Shown in pieces: positions 34,879 through 45,347 of a stretch of DNA of 64,000 nt. Within the stretch, counting starts at the first letter, position 1. Every line of letters starts with the position of its first letter. Location of the stretch: assembly GCA_951813295.1 (NCBI GenBank), contig CATOTI010000001.1:248001-312000 (forward strand). The letters run 5' to 3'. The notes under the pieces are model-generated. The model was given only the letters and a program-made list of their open reading frames with translations, had not been told where the DNA came from and did not search any database. The position numbers and the translations under genes are program-made. The DNA is from an uncultured Pseudomonadales bacterium (GTDB lineage Bacteria; Pseudomonadota; Gammaproteobacteria; Pseudomonadales; Azotimanducaceae).

Positions 34879-36165
34879 TCAGAACACCAGCACGAAACGA
34901 GCGCCGCCGTTCGGCGGGCGAACGTGATTGATCGTGCCGCCGTGCGCCGCCATGACCTGGCGCGCGACAGCGAGGCCGATACCGCTACCGTCGACCTTCG
35001 TTGTGAAGAACGGGATGAACATCGATTCGGCGGTTTCGGCATCGATCCCAGGACCGTCGTCGGATACCTCGATCACGGTACGCCCGCGCTCCAATCGCGC
35101 GACGATCTCGATGTGGGTAGCACCCGCTTCGATGGCGTTTCTGGCGAGATTGATCAGGACTTGCTCGGCGAGCGCTCGATCGGCATCGAGCGACAGCGTC
35201 GGCGGGTCGATGCGAATCTCGGCGCTGCATGAATCGGGGATGAGCTGGGTCACCTCGGCAAACGCTTCGGCAAGCACGAATCTCGCCCGTTTGACCACGG
35301 GGGGGCGGCTGACGGTGCGATAGCTCGAGACAAAGTCGATGAGGCCGCGGCTGCGTCGCCCGATCGCTTCGAGCGCCGCGTCGACGTCGTCAGCTCGCGC
35401 ACGATCGCCCATCAACGCCCGCGAGGTTTCGGCGAGCGACGTCACGGGCGTGAGCGTGTTCATGATTTCGTGAGAGAGAACGCGCGTTAGATCGCGCCAC
35501 GCGTTGGCTTCCCGATCGGCGAGTTCGGCGCTCAGGTTTTCTAGTGTGACGATGCGCTCGACGGCGCCCTCGATACGCATTTCACTGGCCCGGATACGTA
35601 GATCGATTGGCTGGTCACGGATCATCACCGTGGCGACCGTCGCTCGCCCGGCGGGTACCGATCGGATGATCTCGGGAAGCTCGGGCGCGATGGCTTCTAG
35701 TTGTTTGGCGGTTGTTATGTTCGCGATTTCGAAAAACCGTCGAGCTGCCTGGTTCGAATATCGGACGAGATGATCATCGCCGATGACCATCAGCGGAATC
35801 GGTACGTGGCGCATCAGGAGGTCGAGCCGATGCGCGGCTGCGGCAGACTCGCGACGTTCAGATCCGAGTCGGTCGAGGACCGCATCGAACGCTTGCGCAA
35901 GCTCCTCGTCGTACGTGCTCTGGGAATCGGCGAACCGCCGGCCGATATCGGCATGCGTTGCGGCGCTCAAGAATTCCCGCACGGCGGTCGTGTTCGCGAT
36001 GACGTGTCGGTATAGCGAAACACCGACGGCAATGACGATCAGAACGAAGGCGAGCGGTAGCGCCACGAATCCGGCGACGAACCCGGCACCGGCGGCGGCC
36101 GAAAGTGCGGTGATGGCGAATGAATGCGCCGCAAGCGTCGAGACGAGCTGGCGGCGGTAACTCAT
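34879..36165 (-). CDS. Membrane sensor histidine kinase of the NtrY type
   Basis: A 428-residue kinase with two N-terminal helices (about residues 13-57), a PAS-like region and a transmitter. The phosphorylated His is in RVLSHEIMNTLTPV (about 234). The ATP lid shows NLARNAIEAGATH, EVSDDGPGIDAET and GSGIGLAVARQVMAAHGG. It should phosphorylate the response regulator encoded upstream, whose stop overlaps its ATG by 4 bp (36162-36165). The sensed signal is unknown; the short periplasmic loop suggests sensing in or near the membrane. Confidence 0.92.
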   Translation of the reverse strand: MSYRRQLVSTLAAHSFAITALSAAAGAGFVAGFVALPLAFVLIVIAVGVSLYRHVIANTTAVREFLSAATHADIGRRFADSQSTYDEELAQAFDAVLDRLGSERRESAAAAHRLDLLMRHVPIPLMVIGDDHLVRYSNQAARRFFEIANITTAKQLEAIAPELPEIIRSVPAGRATVATVMIRDQPIDLRIRASEMRIEGAVERIVTLENLSAELADREANAWRDLTRVLSHEIMNTLTPVTSLAETSRALMGDRARADDVDAALEAIGRRSRGLIDFVSSYRTVSRPPVVKRARFVLAEAFAEVTQLIPDSCSAEIRIDPPTLSLDADRALAEQVLINLARNAIEAGATHIEIVARLERGRTVIEVSDDGPGIDAETAESMFIPFFTTKVDGSGIGLAVARQVMAAHGGTINHVRPPNGGARFVLVF

Positions 36166-37481
36166 TTCGAACGGTACTTATCCAAGCGGCGATAGAGCGC
36201 CGCGCGGGTGATACCGAGGGCGTCCGCCGCGCGGCTGATGTTGCCGCCATGACGCTCGAGGGCCATTTCGACGAGTTGCTGTTCGTGCTCTTTGAGGTCG
36301 AGGCTCGTGCCCGACGCGGTCGAGCGTGCGAGCCCGAAGTCGTCGACCGCGAGCACGTCGCCTTCAGCGAGGATGAGCGCCCGTTCGATCGCGTGGGAGA
36401 GCTCGCGAACGTTGCCGGGCCAGTCGTGCGTAAGGAGTGCTTGTATTGCTGCCTCGTTGGGCTGCTTCGTGGCGAGGCGGTACTTGCGGGCGTGCATTTC
36501 GATGAAGTGCTCGATCAGGCGGGGAATGTCCTCGCGCCGATCGCGTAGCGGCGGCAGTGGGATCTCGATCGTGTTGATTCGATAGCGGAGATCTTCGCGA
36601 AAGTTCTCGTTCAGGTTCGAGTTGGTTGCGCACACCAGGCGAATGTCGACCGGTGTGCTCGCGTCGCTGCCGAGGGGCGTCACTTCGCGGGTCTCGAGCA
36701 CGCGCAGGAGCTTGGCCTGTGCGCTGGCCGGCAGATTGCCGATCTCGTCGAGAAACAGCGTGCCGCCGTGCGCCGCGAGGAGACGTCCAGATCGAGCCTT
36801 GTCCGCGCCGGTAAATGCGCCCTGGGTATGACCGAAGAGCTCGGACTCGAGAAGCGTTTCGGGGATCGCGCCGACGTCGACCGACACCATGGCTTCTTCA
36901 CCTCGCGGGGATGCTCGATGCAACGCCTGCGCGATGAGCTCCTTGCCGGTACCGTTCTCACCGACGATCAGGACGTTCGCATCGGTCGGTGCGGCACGAT
37001 CGACCATCGACAGCACCCGTCGCATCACTTCTGCCTCGGCGATGAAGGGGTGGGGATCGGGGCGCAGCGTCTCCTTCAGCGGCGCAATGCTCTGGCGTGT
37101 CGCGGCGAGATCGGCGGCGACGGAGATCGTCGCGACGAGTTTTTCGTTCTGCCACGGCTTCAGGACGAAATCGGCGGCGCCTTCCTTCATGGCCTCGACA
37201 GCAACGTTCAAATCGCCGTATGCGGTCATCAACACCACGACCGCGTCCGGTTGCGTTTCGCGGATGCGCCGCAGCCACTCGATACCTTCGGCCCCCGTGT
37301 TGCGTCCAATCGCGAAGTTCATGTCGAGCAGGTAGACGTCGATGTCGCCGCCGAGGTGCTTCTCGATCGCGTCCGGGTTCGATTCGACCACCACGTTGCG
37401 GAAGGTTTGGCCGAGGAGAAGCCGCGCGGCGGTCAGTACGTCGGCGTCGTCATCCACGACGAGAACGGTAGCGGGGTACAT
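36162..37481 (-). CDS. Sigma54-dependent response regulator (NtrC family)
   Basis: A 439-residue activator with receiver, AAA+ and Fis-type DNA-binding domains. The phospho-acceptor is Asp53 in VYLLDMNFA. The ATPase has Walker A VGENGTGKELIAQ (about residue 174), the sigma54-contacting GAFTGADKA loop and Walker B LFLDEIGNLPASAQ. The C-terminal helix-turn-helix is SRAADALGITRAALYRRLDK. It should activate the promoter at 37590-37605 from the palindromes just upstream of its own gene, and thus the exporter operon and probably itself. Confidence 0.95.
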   Translation of the reverse strand: MYPATVLVVDDDADVLTAARLLLGQTFRNVVVESNPDAIEKHLGGDIDVYLLDMNFAIGRNTGAEGIEWLRRIRETQPDAVVVLMTAYGDLNVAVEAMKEGAADFVLKPWQNEKLVATISVAADLAATRQSIAPLKETLRPDPHPFIAEAEVMRRVLSMVDRAAPTDANVLIVGENGTGKELIAQALHRASPRGEEAMVSVDVGAIPETLLESELFGHTQGAFTGADKARSGRLLAAHGGTLFLDEIGNLPASAQAKLLRVLETREVTPLGSDASTPVDIRLVCATNSNLNENFREDLRYRINTIEIPLPPLRDRREDIPRLIEHFIEMHARKYRLATKQPNEAAIQALLTHDWPGNVRELSHAIERALILAEGDVLAVDDFGLARSTASGTSLDLKEHEQQLVEMALERHGGNISRAADALGITRAALYRRLDKYRSK

Positions 37482-37500
37482 GGCCGCGACTCTAGCAAAG

Positions 37501-37516
37501 TGTTCGTTTTCGAACA
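37501..37516. promoter_or_regulatory. Palindromic operator, site 1 (probable response-regulator site)
   Basis: TGTTCG-TTTT-CGAACA, a perfect 6-bp palindrome in the divergent gap. A second copy with the same spacing is centred 20 bp away. The position about 80-90 bp upstream of the sigma54 promoter suits an NtrC-type enhancer. Confidence 0.65.
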
Positions 37517-37520
37517 GTAG

Positions 37521-37536
37521 TGTTCGCGTATGAACA
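37521..37536. promoter_or_regulatory. Palindromic operator, site 2 (probable response-regulator site)
   Basis: TGTTCG-CGTA-TGAACA, matching site 1 in both half-sites (one base different). A further half-site TGAACA follows at 37539-37544. Centres of sites 1 and 2 are 20 bp apart, two helical turns, so two dimers would bind the same face. Confidence 0.65.
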
Positions 37537-37589
37537 CATGAACAAGCCGGTGAGTCTCACAACCTACTGATTTATATGAAAAATATCGT

Positions 37590-37605
37590 TGGCACGGTAT
37601 TCGCT
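37590..37605 (+). promoter_or_regulatory. Sigma54 (-24/-12) promoter of the exporter operon
   Basis: TGGCACGGTATTCGCT matches the consensus TGGCACG-N4-TTGC-A/T at every fixed position except one, plus the final A/T. The GG and GC pairs are correctly spaced. It lies 54 bp after the second operator. The predicted transcript would start close to 37616, just where the first ATG of the exporter lies. Confidence 0.72.
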
Positions 37606-37615
37606 TCTTGAGGTA

Positions 37616-38872
37616 ATGAACTCGCCCATGGACCGGAAGATAGAACGATCGCCGCGCGCCAAGATCTGGATCGGCGGCGGCGTTGCCGCGGTTGTCGTTG
37701 TCGCGATCGTGTCGATCACGATGATCGATCCGACGACGTCCTACACGCTCGCGGGCGAACGGTTGCGGATCGAAACGGTGCGCGAGGACGTGTTCGAAGA
37801 CTTCATCCCGCTACGCGCGAACGTCGAACCCGAGCAGATCGTCTATCTCGACGCGATTGAAGGTGGACGCGTGGAACGGGTCCTCGTCGAGGAGGGCGCT
37901 TTCGTAGAGCCGGGGCAGGTGCTGCTCGAACTCTCCAATACATCGTTGCAGCTCGATGTGATCGCCCGGGAAGCGGAGGTGAGCGAACAGCTCAACAACC
38001 TGCGCAACACGCAGCTTGCCATCGAGCAGAACCGCCTGAAGCTCAAGAGCGATTTGATCGAGATCGACTTCAAGATCGTGATGCTCGAGCGGCGTCTCGA
38101 GCGATTTGAGGCGTTGGGTGAGCAGGAATACATCTCCCAGCACGAGCTCGACATCACCACCGACGAACTCGATTACTGGCATCGGCGCCGAGAGGTCACG
38201 CGCGAAAGCCAGGAGCAAGACGAGATCATTCGCCTCGCGCAGATCGAACAACTCGAAACGTCGGTCGAGCAGCTCGAACGTAATCTCGGCATCGCCCGGG
38301 CGAATCTCGACGATCTCACGGTGCGTGCGCCGCGCGGCGGACGCCTCACGTCGTTCGATTCTGAAGTCGGCGAGTCGAAATCCCGTGGCGAGCGGCTCGG
38401 GCAGATCGACGATATCGATTGCTTCAAGGCGACCGCTCGGGTCAACGAGTTCTACCTCGATCGCGTGCGCGTCGGGCAGAGGGCGCAGCTCGAACTCGGT
38501 GATCAATCGTTCGATCTCGAAGTCACGAAGATCTATCCGGAGGTGGTCGCGGCGCAGTTCGAAGTGGACCTCGCATTTCGCGGCGCAGGGCCGAGCGATA
38601 TTCGCCGCGGCCAGACGCTGCAGCTTCGCCTGGTTCTCGGCGACCTCACCGAACGGGCCGTACTTCTGCCGAATGGCCCCTTTCTCAACGACACGGGTGG
38701 CGCGTGGGTCTTTGTGCTCCAGAACGGTGTCGCCCATCGCCGGGTGGTCCGTCTGGGACGTCGCAATCCCAGCGCGATCGAGGTCGACTCCGGCCTCCTG
38801 CCGGGCGATCGCGTGATCGTCTCGTCATACAGCAATTTTATGGAAGTCGATCGCCTGACGATCGAACCCTGA
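37616..38872 (+). CDS. Periplasmic adaptor subunit of an ABC exporter (HlyD/MacA type)
   Basis: A 418-residue membrane fusion protein. A short cytosolic tail and one membrane helix (about residues 16-37, WIGGGVAAVVVVAIVSITMI) precede a lipoyl/biotin-like hairpin with a long coiled coil (about residues 110-230, rich in Glu, Leu and Gln) and a beta-barrel end. It links the inner-membrane permease with an outer-membrane channel, which is not encoded nearby. Start at ATG 37616 or 37628; the sigma54 promoter leaves almost no leader for the first. Confidence 0.9.
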   Translation: MNSPMDRKIERSPRAKIWIGGGVAAVVVVAIVSITMIDPTTSYTLAGERLRIETVREDVFEDFIPLRANVEPEQIVYLDAIEGGRVERVLVEEGAFVEPGQVLLELSNTSLQLDVIAREAEVSEQLNNLRNTQLAIEQNRLKLKSDLIEIDFKIVMLERRLERFEALGEQEYISQHELDITTDELDYWHRRREVTRESQEQDEIIRLAQIEQLETSVEQLERNLGIARANLDDLTVRAPRGGRLTSFDSEVGESKSRGERLGQIDDIDCFKATARVNEFYLDRVRVGQRAQLELGDQSFDLEVTKIYPEVVAAQFEVDLAFRGAGPSDIRRGQTLQLRLVLGDLTERAVLLPNGPFLNDTGGAWVFVLQNGVAHRRVVRLGRRNPSAIEVDSGLLPGDRVIVSSYSNFMEVDRLTIEP

Positions 38873-38894
38873 CCAAGCCTTTTAGGAGAACGCC

Positions 38895-39633
<739 letters not shown>

Positions 39634-39644
<11 letters not shown>

Positions 39645-42069
39645 CTACGCAAAGGTTGCGTGGCGAATCCTCACCGGCAATCTACTCTTCAGCGCGATCA
39701 ACATTTTCGGGCTCACCGTCGGCCTTGCCTGCTGTGCGGTGATCACGCTTTTTGTCCGCTACGAGCTGTCGTTCGATCAGCACTATCCGGATGCCGACCG
39801 GATCGTTCGGGTGACGCGCGACTTCTTTAGCAACAACCTCCGGCTCGCGGCCGTGGCGCCACCGATCGCGCCCCTCATCGAGCAGGACTTCGACGATGTC
39901 GAAGCCGCGGTACGCGTCTTGCGGGCAACCGGTCTCTCGTTCACGCGCGACGACCGCACCACGCTTGAAGACGCGGCGGTGTTTGCGGACCCGGCGCTGT
40001 TCGAGTTTTTCGACCTCACCCTCGTTAGCGGTGATCTCGACGGCGCCCTGGACGTCCCGACGAATCTCGTCATGACCGAACGCGCGGCGAGCCGGTATTT
40101 CGGCCCTGAGGATCCGATTGGCCAGACGTTGTCGCTCATGGGCCAGGCCGATCTCAAGGTAGTCGCCGTGATCGAGGATCTGCCCGACAACACGCACATG
40201 GCGTTCGAAATGATTGGTTCGATGACGCTCATCCCGGCGTTTATGGGCGCGGACGAACTCGAGCGCTGGGGTAGCAACAATTACTACACCTACCTGCGGT
40301 TGCGCGAAGGCACCGACTATCGCGACCTGGAGACGCAACTGCCCGCGTTCATGGTGAAGCACTACGACCCCGACGCGGAGTCGTCGACCCGATTGGAACT
40401 GCAGCCGATTGCCGACATCCATCTGCATTCGGACCGGGACTCGGAATGGCGGGCGAACGGTAGCATCGCGATCGTCTACACATTCACGGCCATCGCCATC
40501 GTCGTGTTGCTCATCGCGTGCATCAACTTCATGAACCTGACGACGGCGCGTTCTACACAACGTGCGCGCGAGGTCGGCGTTCGCAAGGTGGTCGGTGCAC
40601 GACGCGGCGAACTCGTCGGGCAGTTCCTGGGCGAGTCGGTCTTCCTGACGCTGATCGCGATGCTTTTTGCGGTCGTGCTGGTAGAAACCGGATTGCCGCT
40701 CGTGAGCGGGTTCCTCGAAAAGCCGCTGACGCTCGATCTGTCCAACCCGTCGGTTCTCGGCGTGGTCCTCGGTGCGACGGTTTTCGTGGGGCTCTTTGCG
40801 GGTAGCTATCCCGCGTTCTTCCTGTCGTCCTTTCAGCCCGCCCAAGTCCTCAAAGGCACGTCTTCCTCAGGTGGTTCGGCACGTCTACGCCAGGGCCTCG
40901 TGGTGCTGCAGTTCACGATGTCGATCGGGCTCCTGATCGCGACAGGGGTCGTGGTCGTCCAGATGGACTACGCGCGCACGACTGATCTGGGGCTCGATCG
41001 GTCGCGGAATCTGGTGACCCCGTTACCTTTCTTCCAACCGATCGATGCGACGTACAAACCCATGCGAACGGCGCTCGAATCAAATCCGGGCGTCCTGTCC
41101 GTCACGTATTCATCCCGTGTTCCCGGGATGCAGAACCTCGATGGGTCCGGCTACATCTCCGCGGGAGCGCCGCTCGTCATGGACAACGTGCACGGAATCT
41201 CGGATATCAAAGTCGACTACAACTGGTTCGATCACTTCGACGTCGAGCTCATCGCGGGCCGGGCGTTTCTCGAAAACGAGATGGTCGTCAGGATGCCGAG
41301 CGAAGAAGAACCGATCACACAAGCGGCCGTCATGCTGAACGAGTCGGCCGTCGAACGCTTCGGCTGGACGCCGGATGAAGCGGTCGGCCAGGTGGTCCGT
41401 GATCTGCAGAATCGTGAGCTCACACAGTTCATCGACCGGACGGTCGTCGGCGTCGTGAAGGATTTCCACTTCTCGTCGCTGCACGATGAGATCAAGGCGA
41501 CCGTGTACGCCGAACCGAATCCCGGGTACGGACGTTGGATGTCGATCAAGACGACGGGCGACCCGCGCCTGGCGGTCGAGGCGCTCGAGGAGATCTGGGC
41601 CGAGGTGGTGCCGAACGAACCCGTGCGTTGGGAGTTCCTCGAGGACCGCTTCGATGCGCTCTATCGTGCCGAGGAGCGCCAGGCTCAGGTCTTCGCGATC
41701 TTCGCTTTCCTCGCGATGCTGATCGCGACGTTTGGTCTGTACGGCCTTGCCGCCTTCTCGACGGAACGACGGACGAAGGAAATCGGCATCCGCAAGGTCA
41801 TGGGCGCGTCGGTGGCGGATATCGTGTTGCTGCTGACGAAGGATTTTTCGCGCCTGGTCGCGATCGCAATGGTCGTGGCGTGGCCGATCGCTTATTTCCT
41901 CATGCAGGATTGGCTCACGCGCTTCGTCTATCAGGCGCCCTGGACCTCCTGGGCATGGCTATTCGTCGCTGCGGGGCTGGCCGCGTTCGTCCTGTCGTGG
42001 TTCACCATCGGTGTGCACGCCACTCGCGCGGCGCGAGCGCGCCCGATCGGTGCGTTGCGCTACGAATGA
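39634..42069 (+). CDS. ABC exporter permease (FtsX/MacB family, double-module type)
   Basis: An 811-residue permease with two MacB-periplasmic-core/FtsX modules. One helix lies near residues 20-42 (LLFSAINIFGLTVGLACCAVI), then a periplasmic domain, three helices around 285-410, a fourth around 430-450, a second periplasmic domain and three helices around 685-800. The sequence TTARSTQRAREVGVRKVVGA and the repeated STERRTKEIGIRKVMGA mark the cytosolic coupling loops. ATG 39634 overlaps the ATPase gene by 11 bp and has GAAGGAG upstream. Probable substrates are lipids, peptides or toxins exported under envelope stress. Confidence 0.94.
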
Positions 42070-42081
42070 GAAACCGAGCGA

Positions 42082-42867
42082 TCAACGGCCGGCGAACTTC
42101 GGTGGTCGTTTTTCGCTGAAGGCTTTGATGCCCTCTTTGTAGTCCTCGGTTTCCCGCGCGCGGTCCTGCCCCCAGGACTCCTGCGTCGCGGCAAAACCGG
42201 GTGGTTCGGAAAGCCCACGTAGCACGGCGGTTTTCGTGAGGGCGAAATGCGCGGTCGGTCCGGCCGCCAGTTCATGTGCTAGATCGAGGGTTTTCTCCAT
42301 GAGCGCCTCGCCCGGCACGACATCGAGCAGAACGCCCGTCGCGCGCGCTTCGTCCAGCGGAATGTCTTCAGCCCGATAGAGCCAATTCAGGGCTCGGCTG
42401 TAGCCAACCAGTCGCGGCAACGTCCACGTGATGAGATTGTCGGGGTGGATCGCGCGCTTCAGCCAGATCGGGATCAGGCGGGCGTCCTCCGCGGCAAGCC
42501 GAAAATCACATAAGAGCGCGAGGCCGAGGCCTCCGCCGGCGGCAACGCCGTTCACTGCCGCGATCGTCGGCTTCGGCAGGTTGAGGAGATCCACGCACCA
42601 CTGGAAGAGGGGCTCCGCCGGTCCCGTCGGCCACGGTCGTCGATCGTCCGTCGTGAGATCGGCGCCAGAACAGAATCCGCGTCCGTTGCCGGTCAAGACG
42701 ACCACGCGGACATCGTCGTCCGTTGCCGCGCGATCGATCAGCGCCCGAATGGAGTAACGCATCGCGCCGTTGAAGGCGTTCAGCCTTTCGGGGCGATCGA
42801 GTGCGACACGGAGTACGCCGTCGGCGAGGTTTATGTCGAGGGCATCGAGGTCGGCGTAGGACTTCAT
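42082..42867 (-). CDS. Enoyl-CoA hydratase/isomerase family protein
   Basis: A 261-residue crotonase-fold protein. Oxyanion-hole blocks are GNGRGFCSGADLTTDD (about residue 60) and NGVAAGGGLGLALLCD (about 105). At the catalytic position the run is IHPDNLITWTLPRLVG, without the usual Glu pair of hydratases, so isomerase or another crotonase reaction is possible. ATG 42867 was preferred to a TTG three bases earlier. It is convergent with the exporter and divergent from the next operon. Confidence 0.9.
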   Translation of the reverse strand: MKSYADLDALDINLADGVLRVALDRPERLNAFNGAMRYSIRALIDRAATDDDVRVVVLTGNGRGFCSGADLTTDDRRPWPTGPAEPLFQWCVDLLNLPKPTIAAVNGVAAGGGLGLALLCDFRLAAEDARLIPIWLKRAIHPDNLITWTLPRLVGYSRALNWLYRAEDIPLDEARATGVLLDVVPGEALMEKTLDLAHELAAGPTAHFALTKTAVLRGLSEPPGFAATQESWGQDRARETEDYKEGIKAFSEKRPPKFAGR

Positions 42868-42916
42868 CAAAGGCGTCTGATATCTTGCGGCCGTTCAGCT
42901 TATTCGGTGATTCCGC

Positions 42917-43765
42917 ATGTCCGCACGGCCTATCGTTTGTTTGTTGATGTTGTTGTTTGTTGCGCCGGTCTACGCCGACGAGCACGGGGAGTATGTCGCG
43001 CCGCGCGGTCCCGATGGCGTTCATCCGGATCTGAACGGGATCTGGCAGGCAATGAACGAGGCCAACTGGGACGTGGAGTTGCACATGGCGCGCCCGTCGT
43101 TGGGCCTGCGTGAAGGACCCTTCGGCCCTGTGCCTGATCTCGCCACCATGCAAATGGGCGCGGTCGCCTCGGTACCGCCTGGTCTCGGCGTGATCAAAGG
43201 CGGCGGCAAGATCCCTTACCTTCCCGAAGCACTCGAAAAGCGCGACGAAAACCGGGCGAACTGGGCGGAGCGTGATCCGGAGGTCAAGTGCTACTTGCCG
43301 GGTGTACCGCGCGCCACCTACATGCCGCAACCGTTCCAGATCTTCCAGGGCGAAAAAGAGATCGAGATCGTTTATCAGTTCGCGGGCGCGAACCGGAATG
43401 TCTACGCCGAAGATCCGGGACCGGCGCCGGTCGATTCGTGGATGGGACAGTCCGTCGCGAGTTGGGACGGGGACACGCTGGTTCTCACCGTCACCGCGCA
43501 GAACGATCAAACCTGGCTCGATCGCTCCGGCAACCACCACAGCGATCAGATGACCGTCGTCGAGCGATACACGCCGATGAGCCCGAACCACCTCTGGTAT
43601 GAGGCGACGATCGAAGACCCGAAGACCTTCAGCGAGCCGTGGACGGTTGCGATGCCGCTGTATCGACGCATGGAACCGAACGCTATGTTGCTCGATTTCA
43701 AATGCGTCGAATTCGTCGAGGAGTTGATGTACGGCGAATGGCGTCGTAACCCGCTGCCGCGCTAA
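42917..43765 (+). CDS. Secreted protein of unknown function, paralogue of the next gene
   Basis: A 282-residue exported protein with the signal peptide MSARPIVCLLMLLFVAPVYA. The mature part has HPDLNGIWQAMNEANWD near the start and then SVASWDGDTLVLTVTAQND, VVERYTPMSPNHLWYEATIEDP and WTVAMPLYRRMEP. The W-x-G-D-T-L-V block and the following DP-x-T-(F/W) strand recur in the next gene, so the two share a fold. Related secreted proteins are common next to DUF6152 in environmental Proteobacteria and Acidobacteria, but no function is known to me. First gene of a three-gene operon ended at 45383. Confidence 0.82.
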   Translation: MSARPIVCLLMLLFVAPVYADEHGEYVAPRGPDGVHPDLNGIWQAMNEANWDVELHMARPSLGLREGPFGPVPDLATMQMGAVASVPPGLGVIKGGGKIPYLPEALEKRDENRANWAERDPEVKCYLPGVPRATYMPQPFQIFQGEKEIEIVYQFAGANRNVYAEDPGPAPVDSWMGQSVASWDGDTLVLTVTAQNDQTWLDRSGNHHSDQMTVVERYTPMSPNHLWYEATIEDPKTFSEPWTVAMPLYRRMEPNAMLLDFKCVEFVEELMYGEWRRNPLPR

Positions 43766-43801
43766 GGGCGTCGGGTGAAACCGTCGCGTAAGGGGCGTGT
43801 G

Positions 43802-44863
43802 ATGTCCTGGATCCAGCTCGGGTTCGGGACCGCCGCGGTGATCCTGCTAGTGATTGCTGCCCAGAACGTGTTCGGTGATGGCCGAACGGCTGATCCTAAG
43901 CCGGACTTCTCCGGCCATTACGACATCGCGACGCTGACGCCGCTGCAACGCCCAGCGGCATTTGGGGACAAACTTTTCCTGACACCCGAGCAAGCGCGGG
44001 CGATGGAACGACGCGCCGCGATTGCCAAGGCGGAGGGTTCGAAGAATCAGGATCCCGATCGTGAAGCTCCGCCGGAGGGCGGCGACGGATCGGGTGGTGC
44101 CGCCGGCAACGTCGGCGGTTACGACACGTTCTGGATCGACAACGGCGAAACGGCTTCTCTCGTCGACGGTAAGTTCCGCACTTCGATCATTACGAATCCG
44201 GTGAACGGCAGGCGCCCGCAGGCTACGCCCGAACGGACTCGTTGGTTTATGGCGCGGCGCGCGCGATTCCGCGAGAACAAGGGCGAAGCTTGGTGGGTCC
44301 ACGAAGGCGACGGGAGCGGTCCCTACGACAATCCCGAAGAACGCCCGTTGGCGGAACGGTGTCTGCTGGGTTTCGGGTCGACGTCCGGGCCGCCCATGCT
44401 TCCCGTGCTCTACAACAACCACAAGCGGATCGTTCAAACCGACGATCGCGTGATGATTCTCAACGAGATGGTTCACGACGTGCGCGTGGTGCGAATGAAC
44501 GAAGAGCACCTGCCGGACGACATGCGTCGCTGGTTGGGCGATTCCATCGGATGGTGGGAAGGTGACACGCTCGTCGTCGATACGACGAATTTTACGGACC
44601 AGCCGGCGCTCGCGGGCGCGACACGAGATCTTCACGTCGTCGAGAAATTCTCGATGATGGAGGACGGCGATGTACTGTATTCGTTCACTGTGGACGACCC
44701 GAATACTTGGGTTGCGTCCTGGGGCGGCGAGTATCCTTGGCCGCGGTCCGACGAACCGGTGTACGAATACGCCTGTCATGAGGGAAACTACTCTTTTGGC
44801 AATATCCTTCGCGGCGCTCGTCGACTCGAGCAGGATGCGATCTCAGCAGGAGGTGAAGAGTGA
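43802..44863 (+). CDS. Membrane-anchored or secreted protein of unknown function
   Basis: A 353-residue protein with an N-terminal hydrophobic segment (about residues 5-24, LGFGTAAVILLVIAAQNVFG). It begins the mature part with DFSGHYDIATLTPLQRP, then SIGWWEGDTLVVDTTNFTDQ and VDDPNTWVASWGGEYPW, parallel to the preceding protein. Residues around 85-100 are Gly and Asp rich (GGDGSGGAAGNVGG). The ATG at 43802 has AAGGGG before it; GTG 43775 is a possible longer start. The stop overlaps the next gene by 4 bp. Function unknown. Confidence 0.8.
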   Translation: MSWIQLGFGTAAVILLVIAAQNVFGDGRTADPKPDFSGHYDIATLTPLQRPAAFGDKLFLTPEQARAMERRAAIAKAEGSKNQDPDREAPPEGGDGSGGAAGNVGGYDTFWIDNGETASLVDGKFRTSIITNPVNGRRPQATPERTRWFMARRARFRENKGEAWWVHEGDGSGPYDNPEERPLAERCLLGFGSTSGPPMLPVLYNNHKRIVQTDDRVMILNEMVHDVRVVRMNEEHLPDDMRRWLGDSIGWWEGDTLVVDTTNFTDQPALAGATRDLHVVEKFSMMEDGDVLYSFTVDDPNTWVASWGGEYPWPRSDEPVYEYACHEGNYSFGNILRGARRLEQDAISAGGEE

Positions 44864-45300
44864 AGATTGAGTACGTTAAGCGCGGGCTCGTAGCGTCAGC
44901 CGTCTCGGCCATTTTGTTGGCCATGACGCCATCTGCCACGGCGCATCACGCGTTCGGCGCGGAATTCGATCCCAACCGTCCGGTACTCCTCAAAGGTGCC
45001 GTGATGAGGATCGAGTGGACGAACCCGCATGCATGGTTCCACGTCGAGCACGAAGAGGACGACGGTTCGAAAACGGTCTGGATGGTCGAAGCGGGCACGC
45101 CCAACACGCTCTTGCGTCGTGGTATCCACCGAAACTCGATCCCCGTTGGCACGCTCGTCGTCATCGACGGTTATCAATCCAAGGACCTGTCGCTCAGGGC
45201 CAACGGCCGCAACATGACGCTCGCGAACGGCGAGACGCTCTTTATGGGTTCGAGTGGTACCGGCGCACCGCTCGACGGCGCGGATCCGACCGAGGACTGA
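44860..45300 (+). CDS. DUF6152 family exported protein
   Basis: A 146-residue protein with a signal peptide (LVASAVSAILLAMTPSATA) and the DUF6152 pattern: HHAFGAEFDPNRPVLLKGAV, then MRIEWTNPHAWFHVE, VEAGTPNTLLRRGI and VVIDGYQSKDLSLRANGRN. It looks like a small periplasmic beta-barrel with an N-terminal His-His. Start is GTG overlapping the previous stop (GTGA). Family function is unknown; it probably acts together with the two preceding proteins. Confidence 0.85.
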   Translation: MKIEYVKRGLVASAVSAILLAMTPSATAHHAFGAEFDPNRPVLLKGAVMRIEWTNPHAWFHVEHEEDDGSKTVWMVEAGTPNTLLRRGIHRNSIPVGTLVVIDGYQSKDLSLRANGRNMTLANGETLFMGSSGTGAPLDGADPTED

Positions 45301-45347
45301 GCTTTGGTTCACCGGGCGCTCGAAAGCGCTCGGTCCACCTCGTAGCT

